In this document: piece after piece, positions 1-13,435 of the stretch
Layout: each line of letters starts with the position of its first letter
How positions within the stretch are numbered: position 1 is the stretch's first letter
Origin: Psettodes erumei
Lineage: Eukaryota > Chordata > Actinopteri > Pleuronectiformes > Psettodidae
Length of the DNA stretch: 64,000 bases
Assembly: GCA_016785225.1 (NCBI GenBank)
Contig: JAFBJZ010000838.1
Span: 186,001 to 250,000, forward strand
Direction: 5' to 3'
The notes under the pieces: generated by a model
Seen by the model: the letters and a program-made list of their open reading frames with translations, nothing else
Database searches by the model: none
Told to the model about the DNA's origin: nothing
Program-made: the position numbers and the translations under genes

Positions 1-640
1 AAGACCTAAGCTCACCTGCTCCATTTAGGTGTGATTTAGAAGTGGTGTGTCAAGCAGAGAGGATTCAGGAGAAAGGCAAAAAAAAAAATTTAAATCACAT
101 TAGTCCTCTCTAATTAGGCAGACATGACAGTATTCAAACACAAGGCTTTTACGCTCCAGAAACCAATCAATTCAGTCTATAAAACTCTCATTCCATTTCA
201 TTTACAAAACGGCACATCATTACTGAAACATTAAAGTACATGTTTGAATTAGTGCTCCTTTGTCACAGCTAACTAAGCACTACTTGAAAACAATACGTGC
301 ACAGTTGGCTGCTAACTTTAGCAGCTGCTTGTTAATTGTGTAGTGGACGCTGTACCTGAAAACAAACAAACAGAAAAAACCATCAGAGTGAATGTATGAG
401 ACAAAAAGGGTCAGGCAACATGTCTGAGAACAAGAGGTGGAGGTGAGAAACAAGAGCAAGCGGCCATGTTAGCAACTCTGTAGGCGCAGTTGTGCTCCAT
501 GCTAACGTCTGCATGCTAAGGAAGTGCTTGCTCATTATGGGAGCTGTTGGGTTTCTCTCTCTACCGTAGTGAGGGCTTGACCTCACTGTGCAAAGTGCCT
601 CCAGATGATCGTGAATTGGGGCTCCGCACATGAAGCTGGA

Positions 641-770
641 TTGCTAAAGGGCTCACAATAACAATCACCTCGCTGGCATTGTCTCTTAGCATGCTAACGT
701 AGGAATTAGCACAAAGTGCAGAGATGGAATGTCAGTAGTTTTTGAAGTATTTAGTCCTAACCTATGTGGA
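641..770 (+). repeat. dispersed repeat remnant, percomorph-type family A (5' part)
   Basis: Reads GCTCACAATAACAATC, then TTAGCATGCTAACG, AATTAGCACAAAGTGCAG and GGAATGTCAGTAGTTTTTG. I recognise the order of these words from a very common spiny-rayed fish repeat; the same GCATGCTAAC block opens the copy at 43970. Diverged and incomplete. Confidence 0.6.
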
Positions 771-3449
771 TGACTGAATAATTAGAACAACACAAATCCA
801 AGAAAGACTTTAAAGGATCTCACAATAATAACTTTAAATTTAAACTCATTCAGGGCCCCAACGCAGCTGTCAAATAGGGAGATTAGCAGTGGGAATGCAA
901 GCTGTTGGGAAATCATGTGTCCGTGTGGATGCACCAGTTAGCTCAAGCTCCTTCCACTGTGATAAAATGGAAGAGATGTACTGTATCAACAAGGTAACAC
1001 AAAGGATTTATTTTGACATTGCGTCCTCCTCCTCAGTCCAAATTACTGTTGTAATTTGGTTGGAAATGAGTGAAACATTTCCAGTGATACACCTGTCAAC
1101 ATGCCAGAGAACAGATTACCTTTTGCTTCTGGGTTTAATCCGAAACTGACAAGTGTGGGGTTTAAAAAAACAAAATAACACGTATCTGCAGGACAGTTAC
1201 GTTTCTTTCTCAAATGAGAAATACAATTTTGTCAGTTTCAGTTCAAGTTAGAAAGCACTGGAGAGCGTTCTCATATACTAAAGAAATAACTGCTATGGAG
1301 CAGATTCAACAAATGAAACTCAACTCAGGCAACAGAAAATATTATTTGAGTGGTGAGCGTGCCGAAGGCAGTTACTACCGACTTCAGTTCATTTTTACTG
1401 AGTCCGCTTTCATACCTCTGAATTATTAGATACATTTCAGATTCGGTCCATGAAAAAAGTCTCAGGTTAATACAGGCTTTTAGTCAAATGTTCAGCGGGG
1501 TCCGAAAGTCTGAGCCCACTCTCACTCAGCCATCTTGCCACCACATCTTTTTGCCAAGCGAAGCATATGAGGGCTGTCACTTTTTATTCAAAATGAGAGA
1601 GTGTAACAAGCTGTTACTACAGTGGGAGGTGCCTTTATAAAACGCACTGTCTGTCCGACCCATTTCCCGAGTCCCTATCAGTTAACAAGACTGTTGTTTT
1701 TCTCATTGTTAATGCAGAAAAAACTAATAAGCCGAACCATCTGCGCTTGTGTCTGTGTTTTGATTTCACACTGTGGATGGAATAATTATGGATAAAGGGA
1801 AGGTTTGGAAATCGAAATAATCATAATAATAAACCTGCGACAATAGACCCAGGAAAAATGAAGTCCAGCAAGAAGTCGGGCTACACTATAGTGCTGGACC
1901 AAAGAACAAGGACTCAAGGCCTTTAAACAAACAGCTGCATGTGAAGTTTAAAAAGTCTACAGTTTCTCTGTCTACACTGTCAAGCCCTCTGGTTTCAAGA
2001 CTTTTCAGAAAATGATAAAAGATTGCCCTTTTTAAAAAGAAAATAAAAAATGTTGAACTTCTGTCAGTCGCCTCCTAGAAGGACCTTGAGGTGAGCCTCC
2101 TTTTATTTATTTGGTTTTTGTTTTGTGAAAGAGCTGGCAGAGGGAACGTGGTCAGTGACCTTGGGCTCCAAATGGAGGTCAGTGTGTTAGCCGCTCATCA
2201 GAAGAGGAGGCAGGGACTTTAAATAGCTGACTGCTGCTCAAGGACAGACTCTCCATGAACCTGGGGCCAATAGGCTAACGCGCTCGGCCAAAATGACCAT
2301 TTTATTCTGGTGTGAAGAACTCTGAAATACTGTTGTCTGTCACTAACCAACATGATCCAACATATATTTTCTACAAAGGTTGCTCAACAATCTTCCCCTT
2401 TTCAAATCATCTCTGCAGAGAGGAGGAAGCACAATGCTCCTGCTCTTGCTCCGTCGTGAAATCCCCACCGATCTCTAACAACCACCACCTTCCTGAAACA
2501 CAGCCATTATCCCTCCTCTGAAATTCAAATGAGATTATCAGAACTGCTACCAGGGCAGCTGGATTAACAAGCCCCCTGAAAAAGAGGAGAGGGAAGGAAT
2601 AAGGGGAGGAAAGAGCAGAAACGGACGGAGAGCAGACACTGGCACATGGCAGTGTCACTGTAACTGCAGGACAATGGGACAATGGCCGAGCATGTAGCTG
2701 TGACAGCAGAGTGACTGTAGGTCCAACAGGTCAAGGCTTTGTGTGTCTGTATGTGTGGAGGCAGAAGCTTGTGTAAGAACACAATAACAAAGCACTAAAT
2801 GCATCTTTGATTTTGTTTTCTGCATGTGTTTCATAAAAAATGCATATATAAAGTTTTTTAAATATAAAAACTGGCAGCTGAGATTAGTTTGGATTAAAAA
2901 AGGACAGGTTGGTTTGTAGGTGTCTTCTTATTTTGGACTGAACAGCTCAATGGCGTTGCTTTTTAATGAGGTGGGTTTTTTCCACCTGTTGTTAGAGGAT
3001 CGTCAAGCGGCTCCTTTGTGAGCTTTCTATGTTTGCCCGCATGCTTGCCTGCTGCGTTTCCACTCACACGTTTTGATGATGAAGAGAGTTGAGCAGGTGC
3101 ACATTCAGACTGCCTGCAGTGATGTCTGGTACTTCAGACAGCCTAATCCAGACAAGGTGGTCCGTCAACTCAGCGATTCCTCCCAAAGTACCAAAACCCA
3201 GAGTGTAATTCAGCCTTGCGGAGGCTGCTGTGGACGTCTCAGCCTCTGTTTTCTTTAAAGTGGGCTCGTGGGAATGGAAAAGGTGAGGGAGGGGTGAGCC
3301 GGGGTTAGCTTGATAACCACAAACTGTCCTCTGAAGACTCCACAGAAAAGTAAAGTGGCTGTTAAAACATCCGCAGTAGAATACAGACAATGTGTGTACA
3401 TGTGTATTTATACTCACGTTTGTCCCGGTGAGCCATTCAAACCCCAGTG

Positions 3450-3640
3450 GTACGAGGGCTGTGCACTAGCAAGAATATGACGATACGATAGATATCACGA
3501 TACTGGGATTTCTATTCAATATATCATGATATATTGCAATTCTGTTGGTAATGTGGTATATTACATTTTTAAATCTAACTGTACAAAAACTATGATCGTA
3601 TAAACACGTCTTCTGGACACACAACAAAAAAACAGGTTGA
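3450..3640 (+). repeat. dispersed repeat remnant rich in CGATA/GATAT words
   Basis: GGGCTGTGCACTAGCAAG is followed by ATGACGATACGATAGATATC, ACGATACTGGGATTTC and TATATCATGATATATTGCAA. This resembles a common teleost nonautonomous element; naming is from memory only. Confidence 0.45.
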
Positions 3641-3991
3641 AACATCTACCCTGATATATATACTGTAAGTACTTAAGAGAACCTCGATATGTGTTAAATA
3701 AACATTTTTGACTGTGAAAAATGTCTCACACCACGTAACACCGATGTAAACACACAACCCACACGCATTTTGAATACATCACAGTGCAGCGTGCCCTCGG
3801 CATAAACCCCTGCTTAGTCTCTCTTCCTTTAAAGACACACAAAAACACACTAACACACACTGTGGCAACTTGCCAGATGGCACATTGTCACAGCGTGAGG
3901 TTTTGTGGCGCTAAAGGCGATGCAGCATGGCACTGTGTAAACTGTCATTTGGCAGCAGAAATGACAAGAGTAGATCAAACTGAGCTCCCAA

Positions 3992-4011
3992 ACACACACA
4001 CACACACACAC
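3992..4011. repeat. (AC)n microsatellite
   Basis: About 10 uninterrupted AC units. Confidence 0.9.
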
Positions 4012-4263
4012 TCACATCGAAGCAGGTTTAACATAGACAAATATACAGATACAGCAAAGCACACACACGCTGTCCGAAGGCCCGAGTGCAGGTGCACACT
4101 GATGAGGTCCGAAGACCGAATTGTAATTTATCAGTTTAACCTCGAACTAATCCGAAAAAAAGCCAATACAAGTATTTCCCATTAGCGCGTGTGAATGAAT
4201 CTACTGTCCAGTTGGCAGGATTGAATTGGTTAAGCTGCCAAATGAAAAGGAGGAGTAACAGTA

Positions 4264-4285
4264 ACACACACACACACACACACAC
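4264..4285. repeat. (AC)n microsatellite
   Basis: About 11 AC units. Confidence 0.9.
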
Positions 4286-4429
4286 CAGTTAATTACATAT
4301 CCTGAGTGTGTCATTGCTAACCATTCTGTCTTTATCGCTACAGAGTCACTTAGGCTTAAGGCCAGCGGGGTCGGACGCTATTTTAGCTAACGCAGCAGCT
4401 TGGTGGCCTCGCTGTGATAGAGGCTGCAT

Positions 4430-4432
<3 letters not shown>

Positions 4433-4460
<28 letters not shown>
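4433..4460. repeat. (CA)14 microsatellite
   Basis: Third CA run within 0.5 kb. Confidence 0.92.
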
Positions 4461-4463
<3 letters not shown>

Positions 4464-7221
4464 GTGCTGCCAACGTGTGACGGTTAAGACATTCGTACTG
4501 CAGTTTTTAAATTGATGCGGACCTGAAGCGCTGCCTTTTTTCTTACCCACCTCACCTCGAGAAAACAGCTGCCGCAGCACCGAAGGGATGAGAGCAACTT
4601 TGACTGCAGGTGCTGTAAAAATCAAAGTGTCTTATCCATCTCACTGCACAAAGCTGCAACTATTTTGGGGTAGGATTGCAAATTTGTGTTAATTTCTCGC
4701 TCAAAACAGATCGCCATCACTAAACTCACAAAAGTGGATATTAACATGACAACAGTGTTTTCATAGTTTCCCTTTGGTTCAGATTAGTTTAGCTAATCCA
4801 CAGTCTTTGCCGATATCCCCTGGCAACCGCAGAAGCACCCCCTGCATGTTGCAGTGTGTGTTACACCCTTTTCTTAGCAGCTTCCTGAGGTGTGGAGGCA
4901 TGATTCATCATCAGTCAGTCGGGGGCGGGGGGCACGTATCATAGACATGCAGCAGCTCTGGCTGCTTCATCTGTGTTGCAGACGAATAATCCCTGCTGGT
5001 GCCGCCTGCAGTTATTTGAGAGGATGAAATTATTTGTGAACATCTGTGCTGGTGTGAAAATGGCTGAGTCATCGCTTGGACAGCACTCATGAGCAACACC
5101 TGAGCTGCAGCTCTTTCACTGAAGTGGAACCAGGTCTGTGTGCTGGACTCATCCGTGACCACTTTGTACTCGGTGGCACAGCTTCACACCTCACACTGTG
5201 AAACCTTATTTTAGGCAGGGGAGAGGAACGCTGGCTGTCGCAGAAAGGCTAAAAACGACAGGTACCGCAGAATATACAGTGAGTTCAGAGCCGGGGCCAC
5301 ATCCACACTGATGGGAATATATTTATATATAAGTTATGTATTTATACATGCATTTTCCATCTCACTGAAAAGCCATGAGCGGGCTGTGAGCACCACCTGA
5401 CTGTGGAGATGGATTTAGAATGACGCCTGTATACACCATGACACCGTGACGCTGTCAGCGGCGGTTGGAAGACACGCAGTTGACAGGAGTTGAGATCGAT
5501 GTGATGCAGTCACATCAATTTGAGGAGCTCAGTTTTCCTTTTGAGCGCATACATCCCTCAAACATCTCCTGAGTTTCAAGTTGTGCTCAAAACTGTGTGA
5601 AGTCAAGCATAAATATTCAAGGCCAGTGTAAATCGTAGAGAAATACTCAGGTAAAGGTAAAATAGATGCCACGTCAAAGTTCACCATTGTTAAGCTGCAT
5701 AATTACGCGCAAGCATCTTGATTGAAGTCGTCAGATTTGAAGAATTTGACCCAAGAAAGGACAGATCAGTTCTTTGTTGCAGGGGTTCAAATGAAGGCCA
5801 TTCTTTATATAGCCTCTCGGATTTAATCACCGAAGAACACACTGTTCTTCATTTTTCACTTGCTTAGTATCAGTGCCTGAGAAATCCCAGTGTTAACAAG
5901 CCACATTTGCTATTTCACCAGCTGACTAAAATAAAAAGTGCCTCTAAAGTATTCAAATATCAGAAATGAAGCTGTTGTCGGTCTTACTTTCGTCAGAGAT
6001 GTTTTTTCTAAATGTCGGCATGACTCCCACACGATGGCGTTCCACCTGCCGATCACTTGTGAACCAAATGCCAAACTCACCAGCCGGGGCCATCGTTTCA
6101 CAGCATGTTAAACAAACCCAAACACCTGCACGTTGACCGTAATCTGCCAGCGAAGTCGAGCTGTCGGCCGTGCGTCTACGCAGAAAGAAAATCGTCACGG
6201 TCACAGTGCAGGTGTTTGCTGTACACTCTGCAGCTGGATGAGAAATCTCAACATTACTGCAGAAAGGAAGTTAGCTGTAGTGACAGGACTGGTGACGCTG
6301 TTGTCCCTGCAAAGGTGGATGTTCTTCTGCAGATGAAGCGGACACAGATCAGCAACAGACTGAGCTGCACCCATTTTTAAATTGAACACTAAATTTGCCA
6401 CTCTTAAGAAGCCAGAAATAATTTTCCCTTTACCGCCCGACATATTCAGTTCCCTCCGTTGCCTCAGCAGAAACTTTAAATTGAAACTGATTTACATCAC
6501 AGTTGCCAGGGCCTCCACAGTGCATCTAAAATCCTCTCCAGAGACATCCTCAGTGGGCACGTTATCCTTCATTGTGACAATAAGGCGGCTCCCGCTGCTG
6601 CTGTGCGGATCCTGTCTTATAAAAAAAACAAAAACAAAATTGAATCAGGAAATTGATTTCAGACACGGGTTTAAAGCTCCATGGAAGTCTGCCTCGACAT
6701 TTCTGCCTCAGTGATCCCACAACGCGGCAGCATTTGCCCTATGTGAGCCCTTGATGAAAAGGACCCACGCTGGTAAAATATGGGTTTATAGGCCTGTAAA
6801 TTAGGAGAGTTAGGAGGGCACTGGGAGGTAAACAGGAGAGGCTGATACTATAATCGTGACATACTGTACAAGTAACTAGTAAACAGCTCCAATATGTCCA
6901 GGGGAAAATGGCCGAGAGGAAAAGACTAAAAGAAAAGTTGATTGTGCTAATATTTGTGCTATATCACTTTAGCGTCATTGTGCGTTCCAGCTGGTTCTTT
7001 GTTAGGACTTCTTCCATCTTTCATGCTACCCTAATGTGTGCGTGTGTGTGCGTGTGAGCGTGCACGTGCACGAGCGTGAGCAGGCACCTTCCTGCGACCA
7101 TTGTTGGTTTTAATGTATTTTTAATTTCCCATGAAGTGACTGGAGTCCTCAGTGACCGGCTCTCCATAATTGGCTGCCTGTGTGAACATCAGTCAGCTTA
7201 ACGAGTGCGAGGGAGCCTCCG

Positions 7222-7222
<1 letters not shown>

Positions 7223-7276
<54 letters not shown>
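7223..7276. repeat. (CA)27 microsatellite
   Basis: 54 bases of perfect CA repeat, the longest perfect CA run in the window. Confidence 0.95.
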
Positions 7277-7279
<3 letters not shown>

Positions 7280-7584
7280 ATGCACTCACATTTGCAAGTG
7301 AATAGAGCTGGCCCCCACTTTTGTATCTTCTTCTTTCTGTCTCGTCCTCTGTAACACACAGAAAGAAGGTGTCATTAATGGAGCTGGTGCTGCCATCACA
7401 TCCACTGGGATCAGACAGGAAGTTTACCTGTTACACTGCGTGCTGTGGGAACGACGTACCAATACCACCAATACAATTAGCTGTGTGCCGAATGTTAGCT
7501 CAGCCGTTAGCCACGGCAGGCTAACGCACGTGTGGACGCGAGGTTTCTCAGCTGTTTGGACGGAGACATGACAGTGCTCGAAAG

Positions 7585-7604
7585 ACACACACACACACAC
7601 ACAC
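7585..7604. repeat. (AC)10 microsatellite near proposed poly(A) site
   Basis: Reads (GT)n on the tbc1d22 coding strand, just downstream of the AATAAA at 7641, so it may serve as the GU-rich element. Confidence 0.85.
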
Positions 7605-7640
7605 GACACCACATTCAAGGCAATTTTGTCATATATAGGA

Positions 7641-7646
7641 TTTATT
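7641..7646 (-). terminator. candidate poly(A) signal AATAAA for tbc1d22
   Basis: TTTATT on the plus strand, that is AATAAA on the coding strand. About 30-60 bases downstream in transcript direction lies GTGGTGTCGTGTGTGT and a GT repeat (7584-7612), a good GU-rich downstream element. Cleavage would fall near 7615-7630. Confidence 0.5.
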
Positions 7647-7941
7647 TACACTTTCTATTTACAGATTTTTGTTCCAAAATCTTCTCTGTACACATTTTAA
7701 ATTCAAGACCCGCTACTCCTGTCACCCACATTGCTCTAGTATTATTAGATTTTTTTCTGAGTACTCAAGAGGCAAAACACATGGGGGAAAATTTCTTTTT
7801 CACCCCCCCACCCCTTTCATAGACACATCTTCATGTCTGGGGAAGTAGAGCGGGAGAAAAGAAATGAAAGCAGCTGAAAATGTTACTAAAGTATGCCCCC
7901 CCCTCAAAGATGCTCCAAAGAATGTTTGAAGTTTGCCTCTG

Positions 7942-7943
<2 letters not shown>

Positions 7944-7974
<31 letters not shown>
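7944..7974. repeat. (TG)n microsatellite
   Basis: About 15 units, inside the proposed 3' UTR (CA on the transcript). Confidence 0.93.
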
Positions 7975-7976
<2 letters not shown>

Positions 7977-9396
7977 ATAAAAAAGGGCTCTAGCCTGACA
8001 GCACCTAGGCCTTCATCACCATGGAGACGTGCATGTGTGTGTGTATGTGTGGTTTCAGACAGGCTAATTTGACACCGGTGGCGACTGAATGTGTTTGTTT
8101 ATTAAACCATCTCCCTCACACCTGTCTGATAGGCAGCCAGTTCACGTTAAAGGGAAGTTACTGCAGCAAAAACCATCTAATGATTTAAAAGGGGGGGGGT
8201 GTTGAGCCTGCCTGACTCAAATTCACAGAGAGCTATTTTGTTTGATGCAACCCTGGTCCCCACCAGCATCACCTGCCCCCCCCCAGTGTTCAGTGTGCAA
8301 TAAGGCAACAGAACCTGCAGAAAAGCTCTGGGTGATAAACGGGACGATAACGGACTGCTCACTAAGGCTCACCTCGCCGCGCCTCCCCAGCTTCCCGTTC
8401 TCTGCACACGCTTCGGCAGATTCAACGGGTCAAACGCTTTTTGAAACAATGGCTCCTTGATTTCCATCGAAATCTGCCTGATGCCAATTATCAGGCTGGG
8501 TGATTAAAAACAACTTCTCTTAAAAACCTCACTGGGTTTTGGTTTCCAGCGTTGATGGTGACACACATCAATGGTGGAAAACACTGAGGGTAAAGCTGCG
8601 ACGAGGTGATGAGCCACACAGACGACGAGCTACACCGTCCATTTATAAGTATGATAAGGACAATCTCATATATTATGTAACAGCAGAAAGGGCATTGGTG
8701 GGGGCTGCTAATGCTAGCCTAAACTCTGACAGCATCCGGGACGGGCCCGGGGGAACCTGTAAACCCATAAACTAATGTAGTTAGTACATGATTTGCTTCT
8801 TGGCAATGGAAGCAGAGTTAGCAGTAGAAGTACATTGTTTACACTTCACCTCTCAGGACACCTCCCTCCAAAGTCTTTCACCGCCAAACGCAGCATGTGC
8901 AGAAACCTCAAGCTCGACAGGCTATGATTGGACAATTCAGTGGTTTAGCAAACACTCGGCTTGAACTACTAATGAATGCCCAGAGTATAAATGAACAGTT
9001 TACGTTGGTGGCTCACACCCCCGACACAAAGAAATCTGTCTCTTCACAGCAAATTCAAAAATCTAAAACCTTTCCAAGTTAATTTGAGGTCATAAATATA
9101 TCGAGGGGGTTGTCTCGTGTCTCCAGAGTCAGGCACAACTTAAAAGACTTGTCATGTAAACAGCATAAAAAAATAATAAAACCAAACTGGAGAAAGACAA
9201 ATCCTTAAAACGCAGATAGAAAGAAAGAGAGAGAGAAAAGGCTGTAGACTTTTTTTTTTTTAAATTAAGTGCAGCTTTTCCTCTGGGAGATGTGGAACTG
9301 GTGCAGACTGTGTTATAAAAAAGAAAAAAAGAAAAAATCCCAACAAGGCGTGATCAAAGACTGACAGCTCTCACGGAAACTTCCAAAGGAACACAA

Positions 9397-9430
9397 CTCG
9401 CTCGCTCTCTCGCTCGCTCTCGCTCGCTCT
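9397..9430. repeat. CTCG/CTCT tract
   Basis: Interrupted (CTCG)n and CT units inside the proposed 3' UTR. Confidence 0.8.
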
Positions 9431-9962
9431 CCTTCCTTCCCCTTCACACACCTCTGCGCAGCGTCTTCGCGGGGCTCGGGTGACAATAATGGATCCTGGC
9501 GGAGTCGCGACAGGAGGCTCCAAACGTTAACAGCTCTGCGTTATGTCATGAATGTCTGATTACCCTCTACCCTCCACCCTCCACCCCCACCCCCAGTCCT
9601 CCCATTACACCAATATGGTGCTATCCCGACTGTGGGTGAAGACGTCCCATGTGGAGCTGCGACGCTACAATGGCCGGTGTTAAGGTCACATGCACGACAG
9701 TTAACATGTTGGTGTTTGTGTGCATTGATCATTAGTAATCTCCCATCATGCTTCTGGTTCACACCAGCTTTTTTTTCAAATCAAGTGTCAGAAAAACCTT
9801 TTTGCTCCGTTCTATCATGTTTTAAATGTGACTGTATTAATCAGTCGCTAATGTTGAGCTGGGAACAGACCAGCAGGTGATCAAGCTTCACTTGAATTAA
9901 AGCTGAGTTTCTTTTTTCAGGGTGGAACTACTTTTCAGAGAATGTTTAATACAGTATGTCTC

Positions 9963-9968
9963 TTTATT
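9963..9968 (-). terminator. alternative, proximal poly(A) signal AATAAA
   Basis: Minus-strand AATAAA 1.3 kb after the stop codon. The following 60 bases are not clearly GU-rich, so this is the weaker candidate; it could give a short 3' UTR isoform. Confidence 0.25.
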
Positions 9969-10606
9969 TGAACTTTTTATTCTGCTGCACATTTACTGAA
10001 CACATTTCACTTGTGCTGCTGTTGGAATCGCTAAAACTTTCAAATGAGTGACTCCACACTGACAACAGACCACTGGAGTCCAGTCTTCTCAAAATGTCAG
10101 AGCATTTTTTTTGTTTTTGTTTTACACCGATGAAAAAAGAGCCCATTAGAACAGGAGGAGAGGAAAGGCGAGCATGTGTGTCCTAATTATGCTAAAACTG
10201 TTAATTTAGGTCTTTACTTCATAATTTCACACACTCGGCCTCCGTGAGCAGAATTCAATTTGTGTTTTTTTTCTAAATGTCAAAATAAACGCACCGTTTC
10301 CCGTGTTTGTGGTCCGTGCACGCCGTCACGAGTGGATTTCCAGTTGTCACTACTTGTGTGTTCTGAGGTAGTCTTAGTTTCAGAGAGGAGTAGAAGTTAC
10401 TAGATAAGACATGACCCCCTCATATACAGAAACGCCCCCCCAAACAGAAACCAAATGAGTCGGAACAAGTAGCTCGTACTCCTGATGGCTTATTACCTTC
10501 GTGTGACTCTCCTGACCTGTGTTCGTCTTACACTCGAGCGCTGTGAAACTGGACTGAGTCGGTGTGGTTTGTGGAAGGGGGGGGGCACATTCACCTCATA
10601 GACTGA

Positions 10607-10632
10607 CTCTCTCTCTCTCTCTCTCTCTCTCT
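10607..10632. repeat. (CT)13 microsatellite
   Basis: Perfect CT run inside the proposed 3' UTR. Confidence 0.92.
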
Positions 10633-11263
10633 GGAGGTCGTGCTCCTTCAGGTTGTGCTGTGACCAGGAGAGGGGCTCAGATATGTAAACCATCTAGCAC
10701 ATTGCCCTTTTGCCATCTTTCTTTGTCTTTCCAAACTCCCCCCCCAAAAAAAAAAGGTCACATTTTTGCCTCCGGGGAACGGGAGAACAATGTATTGCCA
10801 TGAAATTGGAAACAACAGTTGAGCAGAAAAGAACATTTTTCTGAGCCAGACATAATCCCAGGCGGTGCTGCCGAGCAACAGCTCGCGGTCCCGCACCGGG
10901 CCTGAGGTCGGACTTCTGAGGCGTCAGCTGGAGCAGACCAGGCTCCGAGCGGAGATTCTGCGCTGGACTGCAGGAGAGCATGTTTCAGAGCTGATCAGAG
11001 AAAACCAAAAAAAAAAAAGAGGCTCCACATCAACATGTTAGAATGCTACACTGCATGTCCTCCAGTCACTGGCTGATTCAAATCTCTTAGTAGCAGAAAG
11101 GCCCGTTGGGCAGTTTGGGAACAGGGAGGTTAAGAAAAGGGGGGAGGTCCTTCCACGGAGGGAATCAAGGCCTCGGAGCTCAGCGGACGACTGCGGGGGG
11201 GGAGGAAAAAGGAGGAACGAGAGCGGGAGGAGAGGGGGAGCAGCTGCGGAGGAGCCACGCTCA

Positions 11264-11392
11264 TCATCTCTTGTAGTGGTTGGGCGCGTCGGCAAAGGCA
11301 AACTTCAACCTGTAGGCTTCGGCCAGCAGGACGCTCACTTCCTCGTTGCCCCAGTGCATTGTGGGGAGGTTCTGCAGGAGGATCATAAGTCC
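11264..11392 (-). CDS. tbc1d22a: tbc1d22 terminal coding exon and stop codon
   Basis: 129 nt, 42 codons plus TGA. It reads GLMILLQNLPTMHWGNEE, then VSVLLAEAYRLKFAFADA, then PNHYKR and stop. The acceptor follows a long T-rich tract ending TTTCTCAACAG (AG at 11394-11393). The ADAPNHYK(K/R) terminus is diagnostic for TBC1D22A/B, and the length matches the family with no extension. A second TGA follows immediately. Confidence 0.96.
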   Translation of the reverse strand, partial: GLMILLQNLPTMHWGNEEVSVLLAEAYRLKFAFADAPNHYKR

Positions 11393-12385
11393 CTGTTGAG
11401 AAAGAAAAAAAGAAAAACACTTAGAGAGGGGACTAGAAGAAGACTGGTAGGGATGAGACTGTGGCAGGAGGGGAAAAGCAGTGTCCACTGAGAGGGAACA
11501 GATTGAGATGGAAAATTCAAACGCTGGTGTCAATTTACACCCGCAACATGCAATCTGGAGGCCGCCCGGTCGCTTCGTAATGTTCAAAAAAGGGCAAAAA
11601 TGCCCCAAATATCTTCAAAACATACAATCTCTAACTTGATAGCTTATCTGCAAAAATAAAAATGCATGAAACCACAAGTTTTACTGCATTAGAATGCATT
11701 GAAATCTGCGATTGGATGGATCAGATCAGATCTGGACGCACTTTTATTTGAAAACTACGCAAGCCCCAAAAACTATAATGTGTCCCAAAATCTAAGTGCA
11801 ACTGCAGCACATAACAATACTGCAGGCTCAAGCTGCATGTTGGATCCCACAAAGGAGGGCCTGGTATGTACAAGTGTGGTGTTACGCTGGTGTGGGAGTG
11901 TGACAGAGATGTTATTAACTCAGTCAAAGTGGTTTAATAACAGCTGGGAGAAAAAGGGAGGAAAAAGATAAAGAGGTGGGTCGAGGCACGGTGGGGGGAA
12001 AGACGGAAAGAAAGTATAAAGTGTCAGGTGCAATTCAGAGAGGCGCAGTGCTTCCCCCAGATTCCGGTTCTGTACATTACGGCGCAAGTACGAAGACAGA
12101 CAACGGCAACACACACACGCGCGCGAGTTCAATCTCGCCGACTAATGCCTCTTTCTCAAAGGGGAATGAGACTGGTTAGCAGTGAGGCAGACTGATTCCC
12201 CGTGTGTGTGTGTGTGTGTCATGGATCAGTGTCCTGGGAGTTTTCATCATCAAGGCTGAAATCATTGCCGTGACAACAGGGTTTACAACCAATCACGCTG
12301 TTGATAATCACTTCGGAGGACAAATCGTGCCGTGTGACTCTGCCGCAGTTTGTTGCCCCCCCCCCCCCCACACACACACACACAT

Positions 12386-12428
<43 letters not shown>

Positions 12429-13375
12429 CTCCAAACGCCAGTTGAAGTGTTGGAATATCACTGGAGCGATTACATGTCACCGCCGTGTCAAAGTGCTTCT
12501 AAATGTTCATGCACACTCTTCTCTCGTCTTTCTACAACTGCAGAGAAAGTCAAACTACACAAAACTTTAAGTGGCCGTATTTACCACAGCGAGGGTCTTT
12601 GTATTATTCTCCCCTCCTATGAATTAAATTGAAGGTGTTTGGCTCCATTAATTTCTTCCTTCCTGGCTCGTTTTTAATGAGCCGGTGAGTCAACCCCGTC
12701 GACTTTTCCGCGGAAAGCATTTGTATTCTGCACGAGGGAGGAAAACTGCAAGTTTTTCTTGAACTAATGAAGCTCAAAGCTGCCATTCCTCGCCAGATTA
12801 TACAGATCGGGCTGAGGGTTTGTTTTGCCTCTGTCCCCTGACCAACGGACAGGTAACCCCCCCCCGCTCGACATCACTTTCCACATACAGATGATTTTTA
12901 AAGACATTTTTTTCTTTGCTCAGCTAAGTCAGGAACTGGTGATGACTGCAGGGACTGACTTATCAGCCTTAGGCCACTGAAACTTGTTGAAAACCTGCTG
13001 GAGTATTTCAAAATACACACACACAGAGCAGATTTGGCCTCCAGTGACAAACATGAAACAGGACTCCCGGGTCAAGATAAGATCCTCTCTCAAATACTGC
13101 TCGGTATCACTATCATCAAAATCCAGCGGCAAAAACTCCCAAAACAAAAAACGCAATAGATGATGTTTTGAGTAGAAGATCTGGACCTTGACTTTGACCT
13201 CACGACTTTCCCGGTGGTTCAGAAAGATGCTCCTCTCTGAAGTATTGTACACTATGAGCGATGGGGGGTGGGGTGGGGCCAGCCTGATCAGAATTCAGCT
13301 CGCCTCTCTCTCATCTGTATTCAATAGAGCATCACTATCAGCTCTCTCCTTTCATCACTCACCCTCTCTCCCATT

Positions 13376-13435
<60 letters not shown>

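Larger units (their letters stand above)
1..7619. other. intergenic DNA downstream of tbc1d22; no supported gene
   Basis: Open frames here are short (the longest about 130 codons, made partly of CA-repeat residues) and match no family I recognise. The stretch holds two dispersed-repeat remnants (about 641-770 and 3450-3640) and CA microsatellites at 3992, 4264, 4433, 7223 and 7585. I see no tRNA or other RNA gene. Confidence 0.7.
7620..11263 (-). other. tbc1d22a: probable 3' UTR of tbc1d22 (inferred)
   Basis: About 3.6 kb downstream of the stop on the minus strand with no supported coding ORF. The limits are inferred: the best-looking cleavage context is the AATAAA at 7641-7646 followed by a GU-rich tract. 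An earlier AATAAA (9963-9968) lacks a clear GU-rich element but would give a 1.3 kb UTR. The stretch holds a GT microsatellite (7944-7974), a CT tract (10607-10632), a CTCG-rich tract (9397-9430) and several homopolymer C/G or A/T runs. Confidence 0.4.

Noticed and set aside
10361..10380. TGAGGTAGT word, considered as a let-7 microRNA
   Set aside because: Only nine bases of the mature sequence match and no hairpin partner was seen nearby.
11276..11491. Plus-strand ORF over the terminal tbc1d22 exon
   Set aside because: It is the antisense shadow of the real exon, which has a clear family match on the minus strand.
12204..12632. 142-codon plus-strand ORF
   Set aside because: A large part is Thr-His repeat coded by the (CA)n tract at 12369-12426.
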